The notes below the pieces were generated by a model, which was not told where the DNA came from, searched no databases, and saw nothing but the letters and a program-made list of their open reading frames with translations. Below are positions 33,594 through 45,154 of a stretch of DNA of 64,000 nucleotides, one piece after another. The DNA comes from Kuschelorhynchus macadamiae. Taxonomy: Eukaryota > Arthropoda > Insecta > Coleoptera > Curculionidae. The translations under genes were made by a program, and so were the position numbers. Positions within the stretch are counted from its first letter, which is position 1, and each line of letters begins with the position of its first letter. The DNA lies in the NCBI GenBank assembly GCA_030620095.1, contig JAUTXW010004693.1, positions 496,001-560,000 of the forward strand, read 5' to 3'.

Positions 33594-33625
33594 GACGTTT
33601 CGATCAAACACGTGATCTTCATCAG
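33594..33625 (-). ncRNA. Hammerhead-ribozyme-like core (Penelope B)
   Basis: On the minus strand: CTGATGA, A, a perfect 5 bp stem GATCA/TGATC, GAAA, then CGTC. It lies downstream of the Penelope B RT in the same orientation. Core order and stem pairing fit a hammerhead. The cleavage site and helix I were not resolved. Confidence 0.6.
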
Positions 33626-33809
33626 AATACATAAAATGGAGCTCCCCTATAAAGAAATTTTAAGAATTAAAAGTTTGTACACTTAGAAAACAATAGTAAG
33701 TCTTACCTATTAAAACTAAAATCCGAAGATTATATCATAATACAACAGAACATTTTTAAAACTATGCATATAGTTTAGACATAAATAAGACTTTCACAAA
33801 CAACACGAG

Positions 33810-34690
33810 AAAGAATATTAAAATATATATTTTCGATATTTTAGGGAAGTATGGAAGGGACATGTAGTTGCTGTTGTTTTTATTTAGATGGATGGTTTTC
33901 ATTGTAAAATTTACAAATTTTTTGAAGAGATTGTTAATGATTTCTTCAGGGTAGTCGTTCATCTGTAAAGCTTGTTTTGCTTTTTTAATAGATTTTTCTG
34001 TATACTCAGGATCCGATAGTTTTATAGCCCTGTCTGCAAGACCTATGACAACTGATTTTTTTTTTGGGATAGAGGGTGTTGGGAGTCGAAATGTAAATAT
34101 CTAGATGACCAAGTGTCTTTAGTATACCACTCAGTTTTTATAGTATTTTTTATGTGGTGTAAAGTGAAGTCTAAGAAATTAATTTTATTTTATGTTTATT
34201 TTTCTATAGTAAATTGAAGTTTTGGGTAGTAACTATTAAAGCTATTTAAAATGTCATAACATTTGTTTTTTTGGGACCGTGGCTAAACAATCGTCAACGT
34301 ATCTATAGAAAAACTGGACGTCAGAAGCAGTTTCTTCCAAGTCCTCCATAGCACAACCATTAACCTGTTTGTAAATCTGTCATTGTATACAAAATATGTA
34401 ATGTTAAGTGTGAGCTCAACAGCACTTAGAAATTCTTCGACTGGGATATCTGTATATTGATTTATCTGATTCAATTTTTTAGTAATAATTTCTTTTGCTA
34501 AGTTTGTAGGAACACTAGTATATAAAGATGTAACATCCAAAGATATTAATATATAGCTATCAGGTATTGTTAGTTTGAGATTAATCCTAATATCGTAAAT
34601 ATTACGCCATGAAGGTATATTTATTACGTTTGAAAATGGCACATGTTTGGTTTACACAAGATGTATTTGGGTCAAGCTTGATTTGAATAG
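33810..34690 (-). pseudogene. Penelope-like element B: RT domain, endonuclease lost
   Basis: The minus-strand reading contains ISLDVTSLYTSVPTNLAKE, VEEFLSAVELTLNITYFVYN, and across frameshifts QVNGCAMEDLEETASDVQFF and the catalytic box YRYVDDCLATVPKK near 34300. Then come KTEWYTKDTWSSRYLHF, the RAIKLSDPEYTEKSIKKAKQ segment and YMSLPYFPKISK. These are the RT palm, thumb and connector of Penelope-like elements. The GIY-YIG endonuclease expected next is missing, and the hammerhead-like end follows after ~200 bases. It is dead. Confidence 0.85.
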
Positions 34691-34737
34691 TTTATCGTAT
34701 TTTTGTTAGTTCTGCAACGATCCACAGTCGCCGCTAG

Positions 34738-37700
34738 TTGCGCTGTTGTGCGAGTTGTCGTTTGACGCCAACGGCCAGTTTTGATTGTAAACATAAACAG
34801 TTGCAACAGTTTTTTTTTAAATTTAAATTGGGTGTATGTGATTGTTATTTTGTTGACACAAATTTTGGTAATGTGAAAGAAATCTATAAACCTCACAGGG
34901 TATGTGATCTACATTTTTCTGAATATAATAGCATGCCAGGAATAAAAAGAGGTTTAAGAACAAACTAACAACTCCAACTTTTCTCTTTTCCAACAGAAAG
35001 TTTACCTCATTTATTTCGTACTGGTAAGTTCATTCGTTTATATAAAATATCTATCTATTTATATAAAGCAGAAATGCCTAAATACTTTTATTTATTTATT
35101 TATTCATAAAATACACTACAGAATCAGGATTCTAAATGGTATATAAATATATAAAAAAAAAAGAAGATAACACAAAAACTAAAACTACACTAAAAGAGAA
35201 AAACAACAAATTATCTGCAATACTACAAAAGATGCAAAATGCAAATTAGTAAAATGAAATAAAATGATTAAGTTGTGCCGAACTTCAGGAATCTTTTGAG
35301 GGTAGGAAGACTCATGTTGAAAATGTCGCAGTCATTATAAAATTTGTTGTGGTTGTGACATAGACGGTCAATAAAGGAATTTTGGCCGTAATTGGTACGG
35401 TGTCTTCTAACGAAGAAAAGGGAGGTATGCCGTGTGCGTCGAACTGGAACCAGAAAGCTTACCCGACCCAGCAAGATAGGGCAGTCGATAGTACCGTTGA
35501 GAAGTTTAAAAGCAAACAGAAGGAGAGCTTGTCTGCGTCTTTCAGCTAAGCTTTGCATACCACAAAGGAGTAATCTCGTACTATAATTTACATTTTGATA
35601 TGGAAAGTGAAATTTACTTAACAAGTAATTAGAAAATTTGTGTTGAACTCTTTCAACTCTCTCGATGTGGCATGTATAGCGAGGGTGCCAAATGATGGAG
35701 CAGTATTCAAGGTAGCTCCTGACAAAGCAGTTATACAGTGATATGATGGCCTTGGTGTCGTTGAAGCATCGGGAGTGCCTCCTGATAAATCCCAACATTC
35801 GGAAGGCCTTGCATACAATGGAATCGGTATGCTCGTTGAAGGTTAACATACTATCAAATGTTACACCTAAGTCATTAACTGTGGACGAAACCTCTAGGAG
35901 TGAGTCGTTAATCCTGTAAGTATTTAGTATAGGGTTCTGGGATCGCGAGAAGTGAATACAGGAACACTTAGCTATATTAATAGTGAGAAGGTTTGTCTTG
36001 CACCAAAAGACAAATCGGTCTAAGTCAGACTGTAGTGCAGAATTGTCCAAGCTGTTGGATGTGAAAATTTTCAGGTCATCGGCGAAAAGAAGACATTTGC
36101 TGTTAATAAAGCAAGACGTGACATCGTTGATAAATAGGAGAAATAAAATTGGGCCAATGTGGGACCCTTGAGGCACGCCGGACGCGATTGATATGACACG
36201 AGATACCGAATTATGTACTAAAACACGTTGTTTACGGTTGCTCAGATAGGAGCTAATCCAGTTCAAATAATTGCCTGATATTCCAATGTCGGAAAGCTTT
36301 CTTAGTAGCAGCCTGTGACACACACTGTCAAAAGCTTTCGACAGATCGGTATAGATAGAATCGACTTGCTGGCCAGCTTCAAGGGAAGAGACTAGGTAAT
36401 CTTGATAAATGGCGAGGTTGGTTGCTGTGGATCGGCCCCTATAGAACCCATGTTGGTTTGGCGAAATGTAATTAGAGTAAGTGGCGAATATTTCCTCGGT
36501 CAGAATGGCTTCGAATACTTTTGGAATAGAGGAGATCATTGATATGCCTCTATAATTTGAAATGTCAGTTTTGGACCCTTTTTTGTATATTGGTACTAGG
36601 TTGGAAAATTTCTACGCAGAAGGGAATGTCCCCGAGTCGAAAGATTTTTGAAAGATTGAGCACAGGGGAGCTGAGAGCGTGTCACAACAAGCTGACAAGA
36701 GAGATGGCGGCAAGCCATCGGGACCAGCACTCTTGCTGGTGTCAAGATTTTTCAGTTTTGCGGCTACTTCATCAACGGTGAAGGTATGAGAGGACAAGGA
36801 GGAAAAAAATGGGAGCGTGTCAATAGAGTTCAAGTTAACATTTTCATGAGAGGAATAACTGGCTTGAAAGTGATCTGCGAAGGCGTTTGCTATGTCCAAC
36901 GAGTTTTTAAACTCCTTGCTTTTGAATGACATTGAATTGGGCAAACCAACGGATTTATTATTCATATTTTTAATGAAGGACCAAAAACGTTTTGCATTAG
37001 CTGGCATTAGTTGCTCAGAATTGGTTACGAAGATGAGGTAGCACCAATCAGTTCTGACACGGACTTCGCGGCGTTTGTTCGAGTAAGCTAGGTAGTCTGA
37101 CTGCAGCAAGGTCTTTTTGTATTTAGCATATAATTTGTTTTTTTGGCCGATCAGTTTGCGAAGAGTATGGTCGAACCAAATAGGGTATTTGTTACCGAAG
37201 GTTTTCTTTCTGGGCACAAATCTGATTACACCCTCAGACACAACGTCGTGGAATTGCTGTACAACTTCGTTAATATCAACGGAGTTCTGAACGAAGGACC
37301 AGTCGGTTTCAGTGAAAAAACTGTTAAGACCTTGGAAGTTGGCTTTATGGAATAGAAAGGTATGACACTAATACAATTTGATTAAACGCGGTATTAAAAC
37401 AAAAAGGTATTTTGAAATCAAAGAAGCCAAGAACAGAATTTTCATGGTTCTAGTCTTGTTTTTCATACAGAGGTTTTCAAGAATTAGTTTTGCCACTTAT
37501 ATATGATATCAAAACTTAATGCTTTTATTGAATTATACTGATTTAGAGGGTTTGAGGTTTTCAATATGAACTCATGTTTATAGGCTTGTAGGGAACATAT
37601 CAAATCAAACAATAACAATACATGTAAATTATTTTTAGATACTGATGTACCTAGTCCAACAAGCAACAAACCCAGTAGAAATGAGAAGAACCACAACTAG
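34738..37700 (+). CDS. Small THAP-domain gene, three exons, LINE B in intron 2
   Basis: Exon 1 (about 34738-34951) carries a C2CH pattern: CASC, 48 residues, then CDLH in RVCDLHFSE, which fits a THAP zinc finger. Intron 1 (34952-34996) is 45 nt. Exon 2 (34997-35023) encodes the SLPHLF box typical of the THAP end. Intron 2 (35024-37638) contains LINE B. Exon 3 (37639-37700) gives DTDVPSPTSNKPSRNEKNHN and a stop. Both splices join in phase with consensus sites, which is strong support. There is no in-frame ATG in exon 1, as a TAG lies just upstream, so the 5' part is missing, elsewhere or decayed. THAP fingers bind DNA, in host factors and P-element-type transposases. The usual Trp is Phe here. 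Confidence 0.5.
35083..37360 (-). mobile_element. LINE B (jockey-like), 5'-truncated, near-intact RT
   Basis: The minus-strand element ends in a TAAA-repeat tail (35083-35105 on plus as tttatttattta). It is 5'-truncated at about 37356, inside the endonuclease-RT linker. Truncation plus a simple tail indicates normal target-primed insertion. It sits in intron 2 of the THAP gene, antisense to it. Flanking duplications were not identified. Confidence 0.8.
35268..37356 (-). pseudogene. LINE B reverse transcriptase, one nonsense codon
   Basis: A single frame runs from the truncation to the stop at 35268, apart from TAG at 36612-36614 (after FPSA; KFSNLVPIYKKGS follows in frame). Seen: linker (FVPRKKTFGNKYPIWFD); SKSAGPDGLPPSLLS; ISMISSIPKVFEAI; YISPNQHGFYRGRSTATNL; YTDLSKAFDSV; SGVPQGSHIGPILF; LLFADDLKIF (catalytic FADD); and the C-terminal YLEYCSIIWHPRYTCHIERV. 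There is only one lesion in ~690 codons, so the insertion is fairly recent. The jockey clade is inferred from motif style. Confidence 0.88.
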
Positions 37701-38373
37701 AATGTAGTGTTAGCCGAGGAAATAAGAGTTGTTGTAAGAGGTAGGTATTACCTAATAGTTAATAACAAAGAACAGGTACATCTGAGTGATGTGCATAAAA
37801 CTGTATACAACTAAATAATTTTACTAGCACTGGCCTTTAATATTGGTTTAGATACACCAGCTAGCTCAAAACTGAGAACTTCTAGAGACCTGCTTACCCT
37901 TAAAGAACGTAAGAAGCTATTTTTCTATTAGTCATTATTTTTAAATATAGTGTTTATTTGACACAGTTTAATTCAATTCATGCATTACATTTAGGGTACA
38001 TCGCACGTAATACATGGGATCGTTAGGTCTGCTAGAGCTATAATAAAGATTTTTTTTTGGGATTATTGGATCACAGAAGAAAGTAAATTTATTTTTATAT
38101 ACTACAAAGGTTTTTTAAAATGGAATATAATGGGTGAGACAAAAACTCATGAGAATGATAAATTCACTTTCTTCTTCCCTTAACTGTTTGTTTAATAGGA
38201 AAATTACATATATCATGCGGATGCTGTAAAATGTAACTTAAGAATTTTTTGACTGTGTGTTGAGTTGGTTCATCTAACAATAAGTCTGTCCTGGTCTTTT
38301 CTAGATCAAAATACTATATTTAATGCAACAGAATTTCTTTTAAACAATCCTCTTTTGGGTATGTCAGATACAT
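37701..38373. other. Unassigned AT-rich stretch
   Basis: 3' flank of the THAP gene model. No further frame or repeat was recognised. Confidence 0.3.
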
Positions 38374-38640
38374 TTATGTGAAAAAGTTACTTTTTGCATT
38401 TCCTGAAAATATTAAAAATAATATGTTAGCATGTATATCTTGTATGTTTATGTACTGTATGTTTTCAGATATGTCCGAGATATATATTATGAACAGCAGT
38501 AGTCCCAAAACAGAGCCTTGGGGTACTGTACTCAATACATCATAGCTCTCCAACAGACATCTATTGATTTGGACTTGGAGCTCCTTCACTGTAGAAAATC
38601 TAAAATCTATCCAGTAGGGTGTATTATTATAAATATTGTT
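38374..38640 (-). pseudogene. LINE RT fragment
   Basis: The minus strand reads FRFSTVKELQVQINR, then LSTVPQGSVLGLLLFIIYIS, the conserved PQGS block of a LINE reverse transcriptase. The following catalytic box has decayed. It is a family different from LINE A-C by sequence. Confidence 0.65.
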
Positions 38641-39341
38641 ATATTTTCTCGTTTATTTAAAATTACATCTGTAATTATATTGCGTATGATACTATATATG
38701 GGAATTTACTCTAAGGGAGCTCATAACCATAAGAGATTTAGCAAGGATTAATTCAAAGAAAAGTTACCCAATTTTGTTCTTAATTACTTTACATTTCTCA
38801 AAATTAACCATTATGTACTTGCGCATTATAAAAGTTAAAACAAAACAAAGCTGAGACATTGTAATGCCATTTATTTATAACATTTCTTTCTTTTGTTCTT
38901 TTTATAGTTTGTATCTTGTACCATTTGTAGTTCACTTGTTTATTCTGTAAGTACATATTTGCAAATAAATAAATTTTAGTTTTGGTCAACAGTTTTATCT
39001 ATCTGTAATGAAAATTTTACAAGATCTAGGTGTAGAAATAATATGTTAATATACAATAGTAAATAAAACGCAAACATACGGTGCACAAGGTATTTTTTTT
39101 AATGTAGTGACTTATATTTAAAGTTAAAAATTGATAATCCCTAGAGCATTTATAGTATCAGATAACATTTTTATTAATGAAGTACATGATCACTACTTAT
39201 ATACGTTTTAAAAGACTTCTAATTTTTTATTGTGAGATCAAATTATAATGTTGAAATAAAACAGTCAAGATTTCAAGGACAATGAGTATTTATTTTCTTA
39301 TGGAGTAGGTGATTTTTTTATTTGCAGTGAGACATTTGGTG
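38641..39341. other. Unassigned AT-rich stretch
   Basis: No feature was recognised. Confidence 0.3.
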
Positions 39342-39917
39342 GACCTAAAGGAAAAACAGCCTTCATTTATGTATGACCCCGTATCTTTGTAGTGTATTAT
39401 CTTATTACCAAATGATAATTAATACAGGGTCAGTAAAAAGGACGAAGGAAAGATATAAATATATGTCTTTTAATTCCAATGTTTTCTGTTTATAGATGCG
39501 CGCATTTCAAAATAAAAACAAATTTTGAACATTATGCCATTTTTTGATTATATGGTTTAAACCTAAATTAGTTTTTTGAATTTAGGGGTAAGTCAGGATA
39601 CAGCATCAAGTTGAGTCGAAAATAATGTAAATGACTATTTCTTTTTCCCTAGGAATTGTGTGCCTTATCTCGAAAATTAAAAAACCGGTGTTTGAACCAT
39701 ATTTTAAAAGAATTATCCCATTTTTAAAAAAGAGATTTCATTTTATAGGTCACATTTGAAAACAGAAAACTTTCAATTTAAAAAAATATCTATATATATA
39801 TTTCCCAGGTTTGGTCCTTTTTATTTATCATGTATTTTCAATAAAGTGCTAATAAATTAATACACTACAAAGTAAGAGGGTGATACATAAATGAAGGCCG
39901 TTTTTTCTTTAGGTCCA
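39342..39917. repeat. Palindromic MITE
   Basis: The left end TGGACCTAAAGGAAAAACAG and inner cttcatttatgtatgacccc pair with the right end tttctttaggtcca and ggtgatacataaatgaag. The arms are ~65-70 bp with tagtgtatta shared inside. There is no coding and no target duplication was recognised. Confidence 0.65.
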
Positions 39918-40812
39918 TCAGATCTAAAAATGATTTGAATTGGCCGCGCATTTCGTTTTAAAAACTCGCGATAGATGGCACCATCGCTGCCTTCGGTTTT
40001 TACAGCTAACTATAGAAAAAAAAAGTTAGGCATCTCCTAACTTTTGCAACGACCCGAGGTATGGCGCTGCAAACTTTACAACTCGAAGCACGGCAGTTTC
40101 CATTATATTGTAAATGTTATGTGATTGAGGCTTTTCAAACCCCTATATATCACTAATGGAAACCCATTTTGAATAAAATAAACAACACGAGCAACTTCTT
40201 GTGCACTAAGTTGCATGCCGCATTTTGTTTTAGTAAATGTCTAACGGAAATTCGCAATAATTTGCTACCGTTGCCATACCTACACCTGTGGAACTTAGGC
40301 CACTTTATGTTCTCTGTTTTTTTTTGGTACTTAAATAAATGATTAGTTAGGTGTTGAATTTATCAATTTATTGCTAGAAAATATAATAGTACGTTTTGCA
40401 CACTAGAGGAACCTTAGGGAAGCCTACGCTGCCCCCCATCAATATGCACAAGCACTACTTAAAATAGTACTTACTTTATAATATACCTTATTATTATAAT
40501 ATCATGCTAACCCTATTTGCTACTTACTTCCAGTAGGATGCAAGCAATTGTATGCAATTTTATTTATTAATTCAGAGACGTTTTCTTAAAGTACCTGCAG
40601 TTGTTTATTGAAAGAATGTTTGCTCAATTAACTCTGCAAGCTGCAATATATTAGATCTAAGCTTAAAGGATATTTACACTTATCAAACATATCATATCTT
40701 TAGTGATGAAAATAATAATAAATTTAAAATAATTTTTAAATATAGCTTCTCTAGATGATATATTTTTCTTTCTCACGGCAATGTTCATATCAAATCCCAT
40801 CAATTTTAGACA
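39918..40812. other. Unassigned stretch
   Basis: No gene or terminal repeat was recognised. Confidence 0.3.
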
Positions 40813-42528
40813 TAGAGGGTGGACCAACAGTGGCGGCTCGTAACCTATTAAAGACGCAGTGCTGCAGAGTGTAGGTATCAACAATCAAAATTTTTAAAAA
40901 TGAAAACTGCGCTTCTATACCTACTCGCTTTTATATGTTGTAAATGTAGGACTCACCAGTTTTTGCGAGAAATTCACGGCTCGCTTCATGGTGTACAACA
41001 TGAAACACAATTCAGTTTTTACTACTAAACATAAGACAACACTAAACACATTTATTAATTTTTCTTAAAAATCATGTCAATGTGTCTGTCCTTTTTCAAA
41101 GCACACTTGTTAATAACCCTTTCGTTAAAGTCAGGTATCGACCGAATAAGTTTTTGCTCTATTGATAAACACGCTAAAGCATTTAGTCTGTCTTGTGACA
41201 TTGTAACAAACTATTCCGTTCGTTACAATGTTTGGTTCAAAATTCAATTTAAACTAAATAATATTAACAATTTTCTAATTAATAGCATCAAATCACAATT
41301 TTACTGGATTAACAATTGCTTGGACTATTAAGTACCGCACGCATGGCACCGAAGTTATTATATCGATCCCGAATCAACAGATCGCAAATTCTCGCTTTGT
41401 AAGACACGTTCGTAGGAAATTTCTAGATTCAGATTTCGTCCGCCACATTTAAAATAAAATGTATACATATGCTTTTCAATTTCATGAATATTATTATAAA
41501 ATGGTCCCTAATTGATTCTTTATTAGGTGTATCACATAGATAGTTGTATTGAGAAAATTTCCTGAGTTTTATATTGATCAAATATTAACTATTAATTGGG
41601 TTTTTCATTATTAAAAATCTTAACTGCCAAAAATAGATTCTGAATTGGCGCCATGTTTTGGTGAGACATACGGATGTACTGTTTTTATGTAGTCCGATTC
41701 CATAAAACCGAGTGGGTCAGTCGTTTCGGGCCTCATTTGCAAAATTTCTATTGTTGAAAGCAAACATGAGATAAGTTAGTTGGAATTTGGTTAATATTTT
41801 AACTTAGTCAGCCTTGATGCTGGATTAAATCCAATAAAATCTCAATCAGTAATGGATTATTGCTTTCTTAAGCCATAACATCTGGTAAGTTAATTTTGAG
41901 TGTTTTCTGGCAAGAAAAATTACATTTTTGTGCATTGTGAACATGTTGACTCATTTCACCATTTTGTTTCAGGTTTTTTTTCTTTTAATATTTTTCCTCT
42001 TCTCTAAAATTTTTTCCCTACCACTTTCAATTGTTTTAATTATTAATTGGAAAATGGATATTAAAAGTAAATAATCAACAAAATGAAGAATTTATTGCAT
42101 ATTTCAAATTAAAAGTGATTCCTGGGCGACGAAAATTTAATGGTAACTGTTTTGTGATAAATCTTCTCAATTCCTGGAGGAAGAAGTCCTTTTTTTAGTA
42201 CCGTGTGGTCATTTTTCTGGACAAGTGCTGTGTGGCCAGTTCCAGGGTGTCATTGTTCCTGTTTTGGACTTGGGTAGTCTACAAGGAATGACGCCATAGC
42301 AAGGATATACTCCCGGACATATGTTGAAAAGATAAGTGATTTATAATTTTCTTATTTTCGCTTTTTGGATTGATGTAGTGGCCATGCATTAATTCATTAG
42401 GAATTACTTAATGATTATTTGAAAACTACATACCGAAACCTCTCTTCAGTCTTCAATTCCTTCTTTTTATTAATTAATAATTATCTTCAAAAAATATATA
42501 AATGGTATAAATTATAAATTGTTGTAAA

Positions 42529-42531
<3 letters not shown>

Positions 42532-42578
<47 letters not shown>
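42532..42578. repeat. TA dinucleotide run
   Basis: About 47 bases of TA repeat inside the 3.0 kb insertion. Confidence 0.95.
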
Positions 42579-42581
<3 letters not shown>

Positions 42582-43140
42582 ATTTTCGTCTCGATTTACG
42601 TAAAATTTAAACATATCTTCTTGATTTAAATATATCAAATTTAATGTAGATATAAATTAATACTTACACTGTGTATAAATATTGTCTATGTGGGATTGGT
42701 ATATTTACTTGTAAAAATTATTATCTGTACTAAAAAAGATTTTTGGACATTTACATTTATCCTAATTAGTTATAAAATTTTTCTTTCTTATAAATTATGT
42801 GAGTGTATATTAAATCAAGGTATCATACTAGTGAGTAATACCATTGATATTTCACTAATTTAAATTTAAGATTGTGGCATTTTATTTCATGGTAAATTTA
42901 TTGGGATTATGGAACTGAAATTTTGATTTTCTTTTTTATTGTAATTTTCCTCTAATATCAAATTGGACTTTTTGAATTAAAATTTGTCTTATTCTATCTT
43001 AATTTGAATTTATAATAACTTGACTATTTATGATTAAATTTTTTCTACTTAAGAAATTTGCTTAAAAGTGTCTAGAATTATCTAGAGTCATGTTGTCATT
43101 TTAGAAATTTTGCATAAGGTCAAATATCAGCCGATCATAA

Positions 43141-43460
43141 AATTGAGTTTCATTGTTTGTTTGTTCAAAAAGAACTTCATAATATCAACTAATTAAATTA
43201 AATCAAACTGATTTAAGATCAGCTGCTTTACTAATTAATATTCAACAACCGAACACATAATTGAGTTTCATTGTTTGTTTGTTCGAAAAGAACTTCATAT
43301 TATCTACTAATTAAATTAAATCAAACTGATAAAAGATCAGCTGTTTAACTAATTGATAATCAACAACCGAACACATAATTGAGTTTCATTGTTTGTTTGT
43401 TCACAAAGAACTTCACATAAATAAAATTCAATCATACTGATAAACGATCAGCTGCTTAAA
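43141..43460. repeat. 118 bp tandem repeat, 2.7 copies
   Basis: aattgagtttcattgtttgt begins copies at 43141, 43259 and 43377. Each contains gttcnnaaagaacttca (a small palindrome) and gatcagctg further on. The third copy is partial and internally deleted. Confidence 0.9.
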
Positions 43461-45154
43461 AAATATTAAAAAAATCTAATTACCAACTAAATTTATTTAA
43501 CCCATTTAATTTCTTTAGATCTATATGATTTTCTTATCCTTGCTGACTTAAATCGTAATTTATATCTTTGTTAAATTGAATCGTTTGAATATTTTAACTT
43601 AATTTTATGAGAAAATGTACTTTCTAAACTTAATTTAATAATTAATTGATTTTTATGCATATATTGAGAAAAAAAATAACCAAATCTTTTCTAAAATATA
43701 AAATATAATCATTTCAATTCTAAGAGAATTTAATTTCACTTCCACTTCTAAATTGTTATTAATCTATATATGTGGAAATTTATAAACTGACGTATGTCAG
43801 ATACTTATATTGTAAAAATTAAAAACAAAATTCAAAAAAAAACACAGCCCAAGGAAAAATAAATTGGTAGTTAGGTGATTTTGTTTTTCATTTATTTAAT
43901 TTAGGTTACATTAGCATATATTTTATCTTTATTTTTTATTAAATATCTAAATCTAATTATTTTAAGTTGCTCTCTTCCTTTATTTTATATCTGTATATCT
44001 TTCTTCTTCGAGCTCCTATAGCTCTGGCGCCCATAGCCAAATTATAAAAAAACTTTTCCAACGTTTGCTAAGTTCAATTAGCCGGAGTATTTTACATTAA
44101 AATTATAATCTTATTAAGTTGCTCTAAAACATCAGCTAGCCGAGTCGAACTTACGATTTTATAATAGTTTTTCTTAGTGATCTTAAGAGTCATTTAACAA
44201 ACATAAAAATATAAAAAAAGCACTAAAGAAAACTTTATAACATAGTACTCCTTAAAAATGTTTTAATTCTTTTTGAAGGAAGAAACATTTCTTTCTGCCT
44301 TTACGGTGGTCATCAGCATTGTGACAAGTATTTGTAACAATCTTATTGTTTGAATAAAAAAAGGTAACTGTCAATTAAAAAAATAAGAAGCACAGCACAT
44401 GAGGAAAAATTACGATATTCCATAGTAAAATATAAAACACTAAGCTCTTCTTTAATCTGTTTTTTTCCAGCATTGGGTATGACTCAATGGTTTTTTTAAA
44501 ATATTCATGGGGAATGAAAGGTCGTACCATAAGTTTTCCGCGTTTAACTGATTAGTATATGCGAAACGATCTTCTGCCACGTTGATAATGACATCACATA
44601 CTTCAATCGCGGATGCTTTCCAAGTGTCTTTATTTAATTTTCTTCTTTTAGTTTCAATAACCTGCTTCCTTCAAAATATCATATATTTTTTGATTCCTGA
44701 TGTTGCTTATGTTATCTTTAAATTTTTTTAAAAATGTATTATTTTCCATATAATCAGTAATGCGCTTTTGAAGTTCGTTAAAAAGAATATCAAAATGTGG
44801 CATTATGTAATGAAAAAATGTTAGCCAAAATATAAACGACTTTTCCTGCACAAGGCTTTGGATTGCTCTAGCCTGGTTTTTTGTTGTCATATTTACATCT
44901 CGAGTGTCCTCAATTTCCTCCATGCACTCTATAAGGTCTTCCTTATACTCAAAAACTACGTTTACCATTCGACTTTTAAAGTTCCACCTTGTAGGACCAG
45001 ATCTGGGGATTTTTCGTTTTACTATTCTCTCAAGAAAAGCAACGCGTTGGCTAGAGTTAGAATTTCACTTAGATTTCCAAAAAATAAACGGACATCATTA
45101 TTTTGAAAGACGCTTGACTCATTATTAAATTTAATTGACGAGCATAGCAATGTA

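Larger units (their letters stand above)
41202..44239. mobile_element. 3.0 kb non-coding insertion in hAT4, identity unknown
   Basis: Flanked by ACAT on both sides (41198-41201, 44240-44243), and removal rejoins the hAT4 dimerisation frame (FLRSTM/SQDRL). It starts TGTAACAAACTATTCC and ends aaactttata(aca). It has no frame longer than noise, is very AT-rich, and holds a TA run and 118 bp tandem repeats. TGGCGCC-like strings at about 41648 and 44017 resemble LTR-element primer-binding sites, but no matching long terminal repeats were found. A large non-autonomous LTR derivative is possible, unproven. Confidence 0.65.

Noticed and set aside
41640..44030. TGGCGCC strings read as LTR primer-binding sites
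   Set aside because: No pair of matching long terminal repeats and no gag or pol nearby, so an LTR element is only mentioned as a possibility.
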